Position numbers and translations under genes: made by a program. Shown here one piece after another: positions 1 to 11,700 of a stretch of DNA of 64,000 bases. The notes below the pieces were generated by a model. That model had not been told where the DNA came from. It saw only the letters and a list, made by a program, of their open reading frames with translations, and did not search any database. The stretch spans positions 42,536,195-42,600,194 of the forward strand of contig OY365811.1 in the NCBI GenBank assembly GCA_959347315.1, given 5' to 3'. Position 1 is the first letter of the stretch. Each line of letters opens with the position of its first letter. The stretch is from Bimastos eiseni. Taxonomy: Eukaryota; Annelida; Clitellata; Crassiclitellata; Lumbricidae.

Positions 1-789
1 ACCACAGTTCAATTTGTGAAAAACTAAGGTCGAGGTCCGACATAGAAGATGAGATGGTACCATTTATATGGAGTGGCAACGAATGGGGGGGGGGGCTATT
101 ATTAGCTGTGCAATTCCGTAGAGAAAAATTTAGAATTTTTTTATTTCCGACCATTCGTGCTGAAGTCTCAAGTTTGAAAAAAATTGGAACTGAAATAGAA
201 TTTGTTACGCGGCGAGATGTAAATTCAAGCAGTAACGGACACCAGTTCGCGAAGTGTTGCCAAGAGCGCTCAATGAAACACCAACGCACTTCTCCCATAG
301 TAAAAGTTGCTTCTGCTCTGTCCGTCTCTCTCTATCTCTCTCTTTCTCTCTCATCGCCAGGTCTTTCACCTTTCTTCTTTGACAACAGTGAATTCTAATC
401 TAGCGGATACAAAGGACTCGACTTAATATAACGGTGGTGTTAGCTGGTATCCCGCACTCAGCTGTAGTGAATTTGAATATTCACTTTACATTTAATATTT
501 CCCACTGTTCACCTCTAGTTTCTACCATATCACTCTTACCGCTCAATCTCAGTTAATTAAAATAGCGGAAGGTTGTCAATATTCAACTCTTTGTACCAAA
601 TTCGGGTTGTCGGTTAATTCTTCGTGGTGCAGGTGTACACATGTCAAACTAAATTGCTGTAGCCACCAAAATGGCTACCCATTGAATTTCATGCCTTGGT
701 AATGATTTCCGTGCTCTCTTTGCCCATAGCGACAGCTACTGATACATCATTGTGTTGTTAATTCATTTTGCAACCATTTCTATTTTCAG
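1..789 (+). other. Gene A first intron (3' part) with CT tract
   Basis: The first ~40 bases align with gene E sequence that starts about 20 bp after the putative UTR-exon donor at 48178, so the window begins just inside the first intron of gene A and its promoter lies ~100 bp to the left. A poly-G run at ~87-97 sits at the point where gene E carries ~1.3 kb of extra sequence. A CT-rich microsatellite lies at 311-352. The interval ends in a polypyrimidine stretch and CAG acceptor at 787-789. No independent gene is seen. Confidence 0.6.
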
Positions 790-894
790 TTTATATTAAG
801 ACACGTGGACGCTACTTCTGCTGCTAAGTATGGCGATGCTAAAGAAGAGTGGATTTGGAATCAATCTGATGATCCTCGTATTTCTTCTTTCGTT
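790..894 (+). CDS. Gene A exon 2: 5' UTR end plus signal peptide
   Basis: Coding starts at ATG 830 and runs 65 nt to 894, giving 21 codons plus two bases (phase 2). The peptide has a short lysine-containing N-region followed by a hydrophobic core ending VFLLS, as in a secretory signal. A CAG acceptor after a pyrimidine tract precedes the exon at 789. The donor GTTAGT at 895-900 is chosen because it is identical in the copies at 29059, 40732 and 50639, and because sequence after it carries indels and in-frame stops that differ between copies. Joined to the exon at 4869 it gives a 177-residue secreted protein whose signal ends in small residues (F-A-S-A-A). A second ATG two codons downstream could also be used. 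Confidence 0.72.
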
Positions 895-1063
895 GTTAGT
901 GCCACCATCGCTCACTTAGTATAAAATGAGTTGTCTCTGGTCGAAGATTTAGTTGAGAGACCATGTAGGCCTATGTGAATTAAAAAGATATACTTCCTAC
1001 TAGAAATATTCTTAGTCGTAACAATTTCTGGAAGACATTTCCAGAAACCTTTAGTCTAGCTAA

Positions 1064-1726
1064 AACATATTGAATCATTTGAAAATTCAAGCTTGAAAAC
1101 TGGCCCTATGCCTTAACCCAAAATGAATAGCATCGAAGTACATCTATATATATATGTATATATATTGTCATAGAATCAAACTTGGATTGCTGGCAATCCA
1201 GAAGTTTATCGGCCCAAGAAAAATGATGATATACTGATTATACCTCGAATGTTTTCGATGACATCTTTTAAATTCAATTTCTGGCGACTTTTTATTTACC
1301 CGACATTGCCAGAATTTTGTCGACCTCTTTAGAATTTCAATAAATATTTCTAATTAGCTGGGGTACAAAGCGTTGCCTTGGTTAAGAAATATCGAGAATG
1401 GAAATGTTCTTGATCCCTGGATATGCCTGTCTTTTGTCTTTGCGAGGTTCTGTTGGTTTGCCAAGTGTAGTACCTCGGAACCAGTGAATACAGTAGTGAA
1501 TCCTGGCGACTGAGAAGGAAACTTTCCTTTTATGTGGACTCCTTGGGGGAGTTGTCCAGAGACAGGTTTTGTGCCCTGGCGAACAGGAATACGGGGGCGC
1601 GGGGCTCACGAATCCCTCGGGTGCGTGTCACGGGTGTTCCCCGAGCCAACGGTTAAGGTTTCGAGTCAATAGCTCCAAAACTGGGCAAATGCAGAGCCGG
1701 ACAGATAGACAGACGCACAGAATCTA

Positions 1727-1762
<36 letters not shown>

Positions 1763-1839
1763 GTACTTCGATGCTATTCATTTTGGGTTAAGGCATAGGG
1801 CCAGTTTACAGCTTGAATTTTCAAATGATTCAATATGTT
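1064..1839. mobile_element. Foldback (long-TIR) element in gene A intron
   Basis: Arms at 1064-1142 and 1762-1839 are inverted copies of each other over about 78 bp with few differences. Both are bordered internally by TA-rich microsatellite. The core (1497-1725) carries a repeat related to the units at 36.6-36.8 and 36.9-37.2 kb, with a GGTTTCGAGTCAATAGCT block and a CAGACAGAC-like tail. No transposase is visible, so this is a non-autonomous element. The orthologous copy in gene E is 50812-51695. Confidence 0.65.
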
Positions 1840-2744
1840 AACTATCTATGCATGTAAGTTATCGCCATTTAATTTTAAATCTGCTAATTAATTAGATATA
1901 AGAAATTTCCGTGTATTCGATTTCCAGATAAGCAAAAAATATATGCTAACATCATTGAATTTTGATAGAGATATTATAGAAATCTTCCGAAACTTGATAA
2001 CTATAATAATTACCATGGGTCAAAACGCGATTACTCTGTTATTACAGCCAAGTTTTGATCTATAAGAGTGTTGCTTACCACCTTCACCACCATTCTCGTC
2101 ACCATTTAGTTCAATTAAAGGAATTTCATTGATCACGTGTTGAGTATTCAAAAGTGTGACGACATCATTATTGTAGTTTGATCTGTCATTTCAAAAAGAG
2201 TTTCACTGCTGCTAAGGCTAAATAAATCTGAAGATTCACACACTCATTAACGGAGTTCAAGGTGAGACCGTCGTAGATAGGCTAATTAGGAACGAAGATG
2301 ATCTGCCAGCTTGGAGCGATTACGCTGTGATACTGGTACAATCTTTCAGTCTGACGTAAGACTTTAAGATAGAGGAAGCTGTGCCCATTTATGGAGACCA
2401 CTGAGTGCCGAGCTGCAGTAGTTAAGTAGCATCAGAATAGGGCAATGTATTAGTGCTAAGGTAACTATGATCGTCAAGTGTGCGCCATAGTCTCATAAAA
2501 GAACCACCCGGTCTCTCGAGAACAGACGGAAAACGACCCGTCGGACTGACGTTGATTCCATGGCAACATGGACATAGCCTCGTTTGTGATGCAACCGTAA
2601 TCGATACCGTGGCGCCATCTTACCTTCACACGTCATCGGCAGAGGCAGGAGCAGCAGCGGAACTGGCATCGGCAAGAAAGATCGCCAAATACAGTGAGCT
2701 CATCGCAAACCACCTAGCCGTCCCTGTGGCTTTCGAGGTTCTAC
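1840..2744. other. Gene A second intron, conserved portion
   Basis: No gene is seen. From about 2220 to 2480 this intron is recognisably similar to the gene C intron at 30600-30960, so it is old intron sequence shared by the family rather than inserted DNA. The family phrase ATCGTCAAGTG at ~2470 recurs near 4606 beyond the inserted material, marking the probable left edge of a large insertion. Confidence 0.5.
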
Positions 2745-3402
2745 GTCTTTTGATCCCCCGTCAGTTGATCCTCGTCAGTTGATCGCTTAGTCAATTGATC
2801 CCCTCGTCAATGGATCCTCTGTCTATTGAACCCAGCCCAATTGATACTACGCTCATGTTCCACTTGCGACCTTCTCCATTTATTAGGCCTAAAAGAACGA
2901 CGCTACAGATCACGACATTTTAAAATGATAAGAAATTACAAACGCGTTATCGAGAGTCATAATATGATTAATTTATGAGCATAAAGTCCTAAGCAAAAGG
3001 GTCTATGCATGGGATAAATGAGCCATTGCTCGGAGATATAACAGAATCTCCGACCGACCGTAAGCGTTTACAGCGCGGTTGTTGACACGAGCATGAAGCA
3101 AGCGATATCGTTTCGTTGCCTGTTGTTCCATACCGACAACTCCGTGCAGAAATATATAGTCCGTCCTTGACGAGTGACATGAAGCCTGGACGAGCAATAT
3201 GAACACTGGGCATTGCTTTGTCATTTTCCAAATCTGTGAAATCAATCGTTTGTTCACTAACGGTCTCTGCTACAAGTCTGTGACGCGCAGCCTGCCTGGA
3301 GATTCATTTAGGGCGAATAGGCAGCGGATCAATTTACGTGGGGAACAATTGACGTTGGGATCAATTGACGAAGATCAACTGACGGGGGATCAATTGACGC
3401 GA
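2745..3402. mobile_element. Non-autonomous element with GTCAATTGATC iteron ends
   Basis: The left end (2749-2846) holds several degenerate copies of a ~14-bp unit around GTCAGTTGATCC. The right end (3326-3400) holds the same unit in the opposite orientation (GATCAATTGACG). Iteron arrays in inverted orientation at both ends are typical of non-autonomous DNA transposons whose transposase binds subterminal repeats. No coding capacity is seen. The copy in gene E (~52611-53320) has additional tandem units at its left end. Confidence 0.55.
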
Positions 3403-3659
3403 TACCGGCTTTCGAAACCCTTGGTCCAATTAATAGCAGTGGCCTGGACTTCATTAAAGAGCTCGGTAGACGATTAATACTCATTACCGGTGATCCCAAA
3501 GAGCCTTGCTATCTTCACCAGCGCCTCTCAATCACCATTCAACGCTTCAATGCCGTTGCCTTCGAAGGAGCTTTTATTCAGACGGATCTTGACGAGGGAG
3601 CAGCTGTTCCAGAATAAGAATATTCTTCTTTATTGACTCGAGTTTCTGACAAGTTCACA

Positions 3660-3660
<1 letters not shown>

Positions 3661-3707
<47 letters not shown>

Positions 3708-4560
3708 TAACAATAACAATAGCAACAATAATAGCAATAATAAACAATAATAACAATAATAACAATATCAATAATAATACTTATATACTAATAATAATGC
3801 TGATATACTAATAATAAAACTAATAATAATACTAATAATACTTCTAATAATACTAATAATTATAATATTAATACTAATATTAATACTAATATTAATACTA
3901 ATAATGCTAATACTACTACTAATAATAATACTAATAATACTAATAATGCTAATACTAATAATACTAATACTAATATTAATACTAATAATACTAACTAATA
4001 ATACTAACTAATGATACTAACTAATATTAATAACAATACCAATAATGCTAATAGTAATAATACTAACTAATAATACTAACCAATAATACTAACCAATAAT
4101 ACTAACTAATAATACTAACTAATAATACTAACTAATGATACTAACTAATAATACTAAGTAATACTAATAATAAAATTAACTAATACTGATATACTAAAAA
4201 TAAAACTAATAATAATACTAATAATACAAATAATACTTCTAATAATACTAATAATTATAATATTAATACTAATATTAATACAAGTAATGCTAATACTACT
4301 ACTACTAATAATACTAATAATACTAATAATGCTAATACTAATAATACTAATACTAATAATAATACTAATAATGCTAGCCAATAATTCTATCTAATAATAC
4401 TAACTAATAATACTAACCAATAATACTAACCAATAATACTAACTAATAATACTAATTAATAATACTAACTAATGATACTAACTAATATTAATAATACTAA
4501 CTAATAATACTAATAATACTAACTAATAATACTAATACTACTACTAATAATAATAATAGT
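3661..4560. repeat. 900-bp AAT/ACT-rich low-complexity tract
   Basis: Nearly uninterrupted trinucleotide-like sequence built from AAT, ACT and AACTAATAAT units. It begins as a pure (AAT)n run at 3661-3704 and grades into higher-order AACTAATAAT arrays. It lies in the second intron of gene A. Isoleucine- or serine-rich open frames across it are artefacts. The duplicate is 53581-54488. Confidence 0.9.
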
Positions 4561-4639
4561 AATAACAACTTGAAGACGGAATTAATAATATAAGAGCAAA
4601 ATGCAATCGGTTCAAGTGTGCGCTAACGTTTTGTTTAAG

Positions 4640-4868
4640 ATCTTTGAATAGAGTTAGTTCAGGAAGTTCTTAGCCTGCAATTGTTGCAGTAGAGATTCAC
4701 CTATCCCAACCGTAGTGATCATCGTAGGCCTACATGTAGCGCAATAAGTCGACTTTGTCACTGAGTTATCGCAGCAGTAAGTGCAGTACAAGAGAGATAT
4801 TTTAGTCTACATTAATCTTGATGAATTACATGCCATCTAACAAAGAACCGTTTTATTTTATGTTACAG
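4640..4868 (+). promoter_or_regulatory. Conserved intronic block and acceptor before mature exon
   Basis: A block at ~4653-4700 ending GTTGCAGTAGAGATTCA is shared with genes B (20234-20293), C (30995-31045), D (42725-42776) and E (54575-54620), always about 120-190 bp before the mature exon. A pyrimidine-rich stretch and TTACAG acceptor follow at 4863-4868. The block may be a splicing element or simply residual similarity. Confidence 0.4.
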
Positions 4869-5337
4869 CGCCAGTGCCGCAAGTGTGAACTATCAAGTGT
4901 CTTATAAGGCAGTGAGTAAGGACGAGTTGCGGACAAACCTGACTAAAGAGATCGACAATGCTGAACATAACCACCACTACTTCTACATTGGAGCAGCTAT
5001 GGCGTATGGATCAACAGCATTAGCGTCACTGTGCAATCGTCAAAGTTCCGTACCTGTAGGGATACCACCAAATGGATGCAGCAGTAGTAATCATCACGCC
5101 GACAGGAAAATCAGTGGTTTACGACTCGATACAGTTTTATATTCCCAAGAAATCATTCTAGAGGAAACGGTCTGCGGCATTGAGAACGAACTCATCCAAC
5201 AAAATCTTCTGGGTCGTTCAAAATATTGTCTCAATAAAAATAAAGGACACAAGCGCTGCTGCATTCAATCTGATATTATGAAAGGAATCGTGTACTTGCG
5301 CATATACAGACAATACCCAAAAACAAAACAGCCCTAA
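4869..5337 (+). CDS. Gene A exon 3: mature secreted cysteine-containing protein
   Basis: The first base completes the codon left open by exon 2; 155 further codons and TAA follow. The 177-residue precursor has invariant family features: FYIG (Tyr ~61), LC-N-RQ (Arg ~79), HHAD (His ~97), VLYS, C-x-IE-x-x-LI (Glu ~127), C-x-N (Asn ~144), a CC pair and C-terminal GIVYLRIY. Six cysteines in the mature part suggest disulfides and fit secretion. I do not recognise a named family. The residue pattern resembles a permuted GIY-YIG nuclease, which is inference only. Reading from an internal GTG or ATG would drop the signal; the phase-2 splice is preferred because all copies share it. Confidence 0.75.
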
Positions 5338-6145
5338 ACAGCCGCCAAAACTGTAAATACTGTTGAAAGACCAATGGAACAACGATACTTGATCGTTTTG
5401 GAACCAAAACGCTAATAACCTTTTTGTTGTCAGTCGCCATACATTGTGAACAACAATTCGGACATCAATTTCTAATATAATTTTCTACAAATGTCACTAG
5501 TAATTATTACGTATTATTCCGAAAACATTGAACTTAAGAGATGAAAATATAATGTCTTCTGATTTACAAGAATTGATTATCCTCACGAGTCAGTGTTTCT
5601 TGTTATGTTGGCCTAATGCTGGAATTACGTCATGAACACTACTGGGAATTCGATTTAACGATATCAATATCTCATCAGAATAAGTAGCACATGTCGAGAG
5701 TAACATATTATAAAGTGACGAAATTTCCAGAATAACTTCTATCCTCCACTTTGTACTGTTTGCAGCATATATATATATATATATATATTGTTAAGATACT
5801 ACTTTGACGAACGCATGACTCTAGGGAATTTCATACGAACAAAGCGTGAATGTTCCGAAAAGTCACAACATATGCGTGATGAGAAACGGAGAAACGAACA
5901 GAAACAGCAATAAAAGCAACTCGGTTGGCCTCATTCGGCTCGAAACAAAGAGCTATAGGTTGACTTTAAGTACGGCATTAGCCCAACGTCTTAAATGTAC
6001 AACTTGAGACTTTGATAGGTCTTACTTAACTAAGATGACACAGGAATGGGCTGCAACTCAGCAGTCCACCAGACACGAGAATTCTGTCCAAAGTTCTATG
6101 ACGCTCCTAACACCGTCTACTTATATCCAAGCGAACACGTATCCC
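5338..6145. other. Gene A 3' UTR/flank and spacer
   Basis: The first ~350 bp are similar to the sequence after gene C, so they are probably 3' UTR and flank. I see no clear AATAAA. A (TA)n run sits at ~5767-5788. The rest holds no recognisable gene. Confidence 0.5.
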
Positions 6146-7085
6146 CACTAGAGGTCTGCGGGTAGCGTGCTTTGGCTACCCGACCCGTACCCGTAACCCA
6201 GGACCGTTACCCGTACCCGTACCCGACCCGTACTCAAAATTTCTACCCGACCCGACCCGTACCCACGGGTACACCCGTACCCGTGACCTCATCAGCATGC
6301 CTTCTCAAAGTTTTGCTGAATACCAAGCTAATAGGGTCACAGCTAACTAAGCAGTATTTGCTGCAGTAGTTGTAGCAGCATTAACAACAATAGAAGCAGT
6401 AGTGACAGCAGCCGTGGGGGTATTGAACACGGCGGAAGCAGGAGAAAAAGGAGGAAGTGGAGGAGGAGAAAGGAAAGGAAGAAGAAAAGAGGCGAAGGAC
6501 GGAAGCTAGAAGAGGGGTAGGTGGAGGAGAGGAGGGAAAGGAGAGGCAGCAGAAGGGACAGGAGCATAAGGAGAAGCAGGAGTAAGAAGAGGAGATCGGA
6601 GGCAGGAGGAGTAGAAAGAGGTGTAGGAAGAGGAGAATGAGGAAAAGGAAGAAGAGGTAGAAGAAAAGTGCGGAACTGGAGAGGAAGAAGAGAAGGAGGA
6701 GGAGGAGTTGGAAAAGAAGGAGGAGGAGAAAAGAGGAGAGGGAGCATGCGGACAGAAGTAGAAGGAAAAACTGTAGGATGAAGAAGAGGTGAAGATTAGG
6801 AGGAGGAAGAGTGAGAAGAAGGGGAAGAATAGGCCACAATCAGGAGCAAGAAGGGAAACGGAGAAGCAGGATAGATGTGGCAGCAGAAGAGTTATCAATA
6901 GGGGAAAGAAGAGGAGTATGGTAGCAGAAGAAGGATGGAAGGGGAAGAGGAGGATTGAGAGGCGGATGAAAAAAAAAGAGGATGACAGAATCATGAGAAA
7001 AGTACGGGTCTGGTATGGGTAAACCCGCGGGTCGGGTATACTAGCGGCTGGGTCGCGTTTTGGGTACACCCATATACCTCTAGTG
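6146..7085. mobile_element. hAT-like non-autonomous element with CGGGTA iterons
   Basis: The ends are inverted: CACTAGAGGT at 6146-6155 and ACCTCTAGTG at 7076-7085, each followed inward by degenerate ACCCGTACCCG units (6177-6290) or their complement (7000-7060). TAGAGGT-type termini with CGGGTACCCG subterminal repeats are a known style of hAT-superfamily MITEs. I could not confirm an 8-bp target duplication. The core (6419-6995) is a purine-only-like GGA/GAA tract, so the serine/leucine-rich frames on the minus strand are not genes. Copy: 56065-56981. Confidence 0.55.
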
Positions 7086-7200
7086 CACAATATAGCGTGT
7101 GTATGATGTATGCATGTATGTATGTAAGTTTGTATGTATGTATGCATGTATGTATGTATGCATGACTGTACGTATGTAATACGTATGCAAGTATATATAT
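7086..7200. repeat. TATG/CATG microsatellite
   Basis: Tandem TATG and CATG tetranucleotides follow the hAT-like element directly. The duplicate near 57000-57060 is shorter. Confidence 0.85.
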
Positions 7201-7640
7201 ATATGAATTTGGATGTGCCTGCCATCAATTCCTTTTATCTCTGCAACCTATATTCTTTCACCAAGTCGGTGTTTAATGGGATTTGTGTTGTGGCCAAGCG
7301 TAGCGGGGTCATTGCCAGTGACCTGAGATCCGAAATCTCGCCACTAAGGAATTTGAAATCAGATCATATGCCCTGTCGGAGTATCTGTCTCTTTCTTCCA
7401 ACGTATGACCTAAATAATATTACCATCTTAATCCGCTTGGTATTTTAATATGGCACAAACGTATTCTGCTTGAAAATGGGATCAGCCCACTTCATTTCGT
7501 ATTTACAGAAGTATTTGACAAATGCTCTACCTAGAGCTGCTGCCGTTCCCAAGAAATGTTTTGTATGCGATTGTTATATAACTGTCTTTAAAATTGATAC
7601 TATCAGCATTAGTTGTACCGCTTGTGAGCTATTGTGCGTA
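7201..7640. other. Unassigned single-copy-like sequence
   Basis: Mixed-composition DNA between two repeat blocks. A 74-codon frame (7470-7694) with several cysteines runs into the poly-purine tract, but I see no homology and no splice context. It is conserved in the duplicate at 57369-57593 with a few amino-acid changes, which the duplication alone explains. I do not call a gene. Confidence 0.35.
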
Positions 7641-8650
7641 ACAGAAGCGCAAGAGGAGGACGACGAAGGGCGGTTGATGAGGACAAGAAAATGAAGGATG
7701 ATGAAGGAAAAGGAGGAGGAGGAGGAGAAGTAAGATGGAGAGGAATGGCCGGAGGAAGCGCTGGAGGAATAGCAGGAGGAGGAGGATGAAAGGCCGATGA
7801 TGAGGAGGAAATGGACGAGGAGGACGTGAAGGAGCAAGATAGAGAGGAAAGGCTGGAAGAATGGCAGGAGGAATGGCAGGAAGAGGACGATGAAAGGCCG
7901 ATGATGATGAGGAGGAAGTGAAGGAGAAGAAAGAGGAGGAGGAGTACGATCGGGAGAAAGGGCTGGAAGAATGGCAGGAGGAGGGCGATGAAAGGCCGAC
8001 GATGAGGAGGAAATTGACGAGTAGGAAGAGTAGGAGGAGTAAGATGGAGAGGAAGCGTCGGAGAAATGGCAGGAGGAATGGCGGGAGGAGGACAATGAAT
8101 GGCGGTTGATGAAGAGTAGGAAATGGAGGAAGAGGAAGCGGAGGATGATTAAGGTGGAGAGAAAGGGTAATAGAAGCGCAATGCTTGAAAGGCTTGAGAA
8201 AGGTCAGAAGGAGGTAGACAATGTAGGGTGGTTGATGAGAAGGAGGAAATGGAGGAAATAGAGGAGAAGGAGGAAGAGGAAGTGGATGAGGAGGAGTGAG
8301 ATGAAGAGGAAGAGAAAGAGCAAGAGGAGGAGTGTGAGGAAGATGAGGGGAGGCTGATGAGGAATAGGAAGTGGAGTTTGAAGAAGAGGACGAGTACGAT
8401 CAGGAGGAAAAGCAGGAGGAGCAGAAGAAGAAGGATAAAGGGGAAGCTGACGATGATGATGAAATAAAGGGCAGGAAGAGAAGCAGGAGTGAGATGAAGA
8501 GGAAGAGCAGGAGGAGGAAGAAAAAGAGACGGAGGAGGAGCAGGAGAAAGATGAAGGGGAGTCCTATGGTGATGAGGAAATAGAGGTGGAAGAGGAGGAG
8601 TGAGATGAATAGTATGAGCAGAAGGAGAAGCAGGAGGAGGAAGTGCAAGA
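7641..8650. repeat. 1-kb poly-purine GGA/GAA/GATGA tract
   Basis: The + strand is almost free of pyrimidines apart from scattered T and C, with units such as GAGGAGGAAATGG and GGCAGGAGGAATGG repeated imperfectly. Glu/Arg-rich frames on + and Ser/Leu-rich frames on - are compositional artefacts. The corresponding tract at 57560-58350 is ~300 bp shorter, showing length instability. Confidence 0.9.
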
Positions 8651-8757
8651 GCGGATCAAGTGTGAGTACGTATGCGTGTATTTATATATATGCATATTAT
8701 ATATTAATGTATGTGTAGGAGGATATGTATTCATGGTGACATTATAATCCCAAAACT

Positions 8758-8925
8758 TGACTTCGGCACGGGTAAAAGCGGGTATACCCGTACCCGTAAT
8801 CACTCTACCCGTACCCGACCCGACCCGTGAAATACGTACCCGTACCCTACCCGCACCCGCGGGTACGGGTCGGGTACGGGTATACCCGTGAATCGGGTCC
8901 TCACCTAGACGCACCCGTGCCCATC
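8758..8925. repeat. CGGGTA iteron cluster, both orientations
   Basis: Dense CGGGTACGGGT-type units and their complements surround a CGCGGG centre, the same unit as in the hAT-like element at 6146-7085. It borders the poly-purine tract on its right, so 7.6-8.9 kb may be a second, rearranged member of that family. Copy: 58468-58635. Confidence 0.6.
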
Positions 8926-9790
8926 CCAGTACTAGGCCCACGTCCGACAGGTGCTTACGGTAGACTTTATTATATACGAGCGTCCAGCACGACCTTTAGC
9001 CAACAACGCGCGTGCTATAAATAATATAGGTAGCTTAATTTATTCTAGATCTAAGACACCACGCACGTACGAAGGACGCATTCACTGTCTTCTTATATTA
9101 TATATATATAATAATGTTATAATATGTATATATATATATATACCATATCTCAAAATAAACTGTGCAAAATTGTTTCTGTCAGAACTTTGTCAAATTTCCA
9201 CCAATTACAAATAACGTTCGGTAGGTAGAATCTAGCTACCAAAAGTTATATATAATCGGCCATTTTTCCATCTATCTGGTAGATGGAAAAATGGCTGAAT
9301 TTTTGCCATTAATAGATTTTCCACCACACCTGACTCATATCACCGCACTAACTTGTTAAACACAGATTAAATTTATTTTTATATAACGCTTAACTTCTAT
9401 TACTTGCAACATTAGCTGACGACTGAATTAGCACACAGTAAAGTAAAACATGGTTTACTTAGCAGAGTTTTTAATTGTTATGACAGATCTGCTTAAGAGT
9501 GTTAGAATTGGTGCTCGAAATGTGCCTTGCTTACGCGACACAAGCGCTTAGACGCCAAATTATCCGCGCGCCAAATTGTCTGACGCCGAATTGTCCGTCG
9601 CTGAATTGTCCCGGCGCCCAATTGTCCGGGAAACAAACTGATGAACGGGATCTTCTTGAGATGAATAGACAGGAAGTCATTTGGTCTGGCTTTATATTAA
9701 TATGAGCAAAGAAAATCCGGTGATTAAACTTTTGGTAAATGGCCATGATAAGGTTATTTACACAAACACATTACATTTGGAAAAAATATA
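8926..9790. other. Intergenic spacer with hairpin and GCGCC iterons
   Basis: No gene is seen. TA-rich microsatellites occur at ~9095-9145. A perfect 15-bp inverted repeat with a 7-nt loop (GCCATTTTTCCATCT arm) lies at 9259-9295. At 9550-9631 a ~14-bp unit around GCGCCAAATTGTCC is repeated about five times with variation, similar in style to other iteron arrays here but of different sequence. Confidence 0.6.
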
Positions 9791-10742
9791 CAGGGTGGCC
9801 CAAAAAGTGAGAACATCTGGTAGCAAAGTGTAATTTAATATAAATGAATAAATATCACGTTTTGTAATTTAATGTTTTCTGCCAAGCAGTAATTACGTCA
9901 ATTAGAAAACATGTTCAATTTGTCCTCTGCTTCTCAACGACTTTTTGTCAGCGTTGGCGCTATTCGTGTATGCTTCTGTCAATGAAGCCGTGTCCTAGAT
10001 TTCTCTATTCCTCGATTATTGCCAACTTGAGTTGCTCAACTGTGAAAAATTTCGTCTGTAAACCAAATTCTTCACACACTTCTGTCATTAGGAAATCATT
10101 CAAGTAGTTGTTGACTGCACTGCAAACGTTTCAATATGCAATTTTCGCTGAGCATCTGCCCGATCACACGCCTGTAAGTTTTAAGTTGTAGGCTAAATCC
10201 AGTTTGACAATACGTTTCACCGACGACCGTGGTATGCCCGTTTCTCTTTCAATTTTCCGCGGATTTTTGTTACTGTAGGTAGCAGCTTCCTGACTGCATA
10301 TCATATTATTCACCCACTCAGTGTTCTGTCGTGTTCGAGCAGAATTTGGACGATTACTTCCGGGGTTAGGTTTTGTTATACGTACGTCGTTGTCAATTTT
10401 CTAAATAACGTGATTGACACTCCAGGTGTTTTTGGAAACTCATTTTTCAATCACCTAGCACCCCATTGTTTCTCAATTCGCAAATTTTTTATCAGAATAC
10501 GGTCCTTTGCTGTGATTTTTGTCATTCTGGTTAAAATATTTTTAAAAACGGAGAAGTTGACGATTGGCAAATTATAAATCAAAGACGGTGGCCTGAAATT
10601 GTCGTAAGAATGTGGCATACCGCTAAATAGGTAAGTAACTAAATCAGTAAACTATTTAAGCTATTTTGAATATAGTTTTAAAAATTTAGGACTAATTATA
10701 TTACATTGTACGAGATATTCTCTCATTTTTTGGGCCACCCTG
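9791..10742 (-). mobile_element. Internally deleted Tc1/mariner-type element 1
   Basis: Terminal inverted repeats begin CAGGGTGGCCCAAAAA on both sides (9791 and complement ending 10742), with TATA on the left flank. The minus strand reads as a decayed IS630/Tc1/mariner transposase. Near 10530-10450 the N-terminal helix-turn-helix region is recognisable (MTKITAKDR, then KNLRIEKQWGAR). A second HTH-like stretch with ERETGIPRSSVKRIV lies near 10240. A C-terminal piece with FIDRSIHEWRQR is near 9970. Stops and frameshifts are frequent and the catalytic DD(E/D) core is missing, so it is non-autonomous. Copy: 59501-60452. Confidence 0.8.
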
Positions 10743-11480
10743 CGTATATAATTGGACTTAATTCACTCGAAAGTATAGGATACTTCATATGCTGGATAGC
10801 AACTGATGGCAGGGCAGGAGGGAATTAAAACGCTCAAATAACAATCTAATAATGAAGCCACACTGGGTGAAATCATTAGCCCCGAGAACGGACCTATTGT
10901 GGGCACTTAGATCCGGTGCTTCAAAGACCTTATAGGAAGGAGAAGATTCCCTAGAATGTGGTCAGGAGTAGAGAGTTGAAAAGAGAGACATCGGCTCGCT
11001 CACAGAGATCTTCAAAGGATATTTGTTCGGAGAAGAGCAACCCATGTCGCACCAGCATTAATGAAACCATACCATGCTGGAGACACATTTTGGTCGCAGA
11101 TTTTATTAATCGGGGCAGTGAAAATCCGGTGATTAATACTTCAGAAAATGACAAAGATGAGGTTAATTAAACAAACGTCTGGGGAAGAGAAAACTGCATG
11201 TTTCTCTATGACCCATCTTTTACTTTCAGGCATGTCATTCTAGTTGCAGCTTAGGTTTGGTACATTCTCTATAGATCACATCTGTCTCAAGCATGAGAAG
11301 CTTTGTTGATTGAGTACGACAGGTTTGGAACTTTCATTTGTTACAGGTCTACAACAGAAGACGATCTTGGTTCTGCAAAGTTGATTTTCAGAGTTTGAGT
11401 TTCCCGTCTTCCGGTAGGAACTTGAACGTGTTCTAGAATTTTTATTTGATATTGGCTTCACAATTCCCACAGCCACTCAT
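10743..11480. other. Spacer without recognised genes
   Basis: Short frames on both strands (10951-11170, 11276-11476) are repeated unchanged at 60.6-61.2 kb, which recent duplication explains. I see no domain or splice context. Confidence 0.4.
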
Positions 11481-11504
11481 GCTGGTTTTCTTACGTGAAC
11501 ATCT

Positions 11505-11700
11505 CAATCAGCACTTTTGACACGACGACAATTTGTATGCACAAGTGGGCACCAAGGTATCCAATTGTACAGGCATACCTGGAATAACCTTCCTCCATCG
11601 CTAAGAGATAAACCAATTACCTTATTCAGCTTATCTCTTATCGGCTTCTCACTCTTTAAAGGCGTTTCTTTTCCCCCGCGACTACCGTCCTGAGAGCGCC
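11505..11700 (+). pseudogene. Possible non-LTR retrotransposon C-terminal remnant
   Basis: One plus-strand frame near 11575-11670 reads WNNLPPSLRDKP followed by a phenylalanine/leucine-rich stretch. This is the usual look of the region just after the reverse transcriptase domain of LINE proteins. The flanking frame is broken. Only a short relic is present, so assignment to a clade is not possible. Copy: ~61215-61410. Confidence 0.4.

Noticed and set aside
895..930. Alternative signal-exon donors further downstream (GTATAA or GTAGAA after the proline-rich codons)
   Set aside because: They give phase 2 in A and C, but gene D has an indel and an in-frame stop before that point, and GTTAGT is a better donor conserved in all copies.
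3661..4560. Ile/Ser-rich minus-strand frame across the AAT/ACT tract
   Set aside because: Pure low-complexity trinucleotide sequence in an intron.
6343..7228. Several 100-240-residue Leu/Ser/Phe-rich minus-strand frames
   Set aside because: They are translations of the poly-purine core of the hAT-like element; composition alone keeps them open and they change between the two copies.
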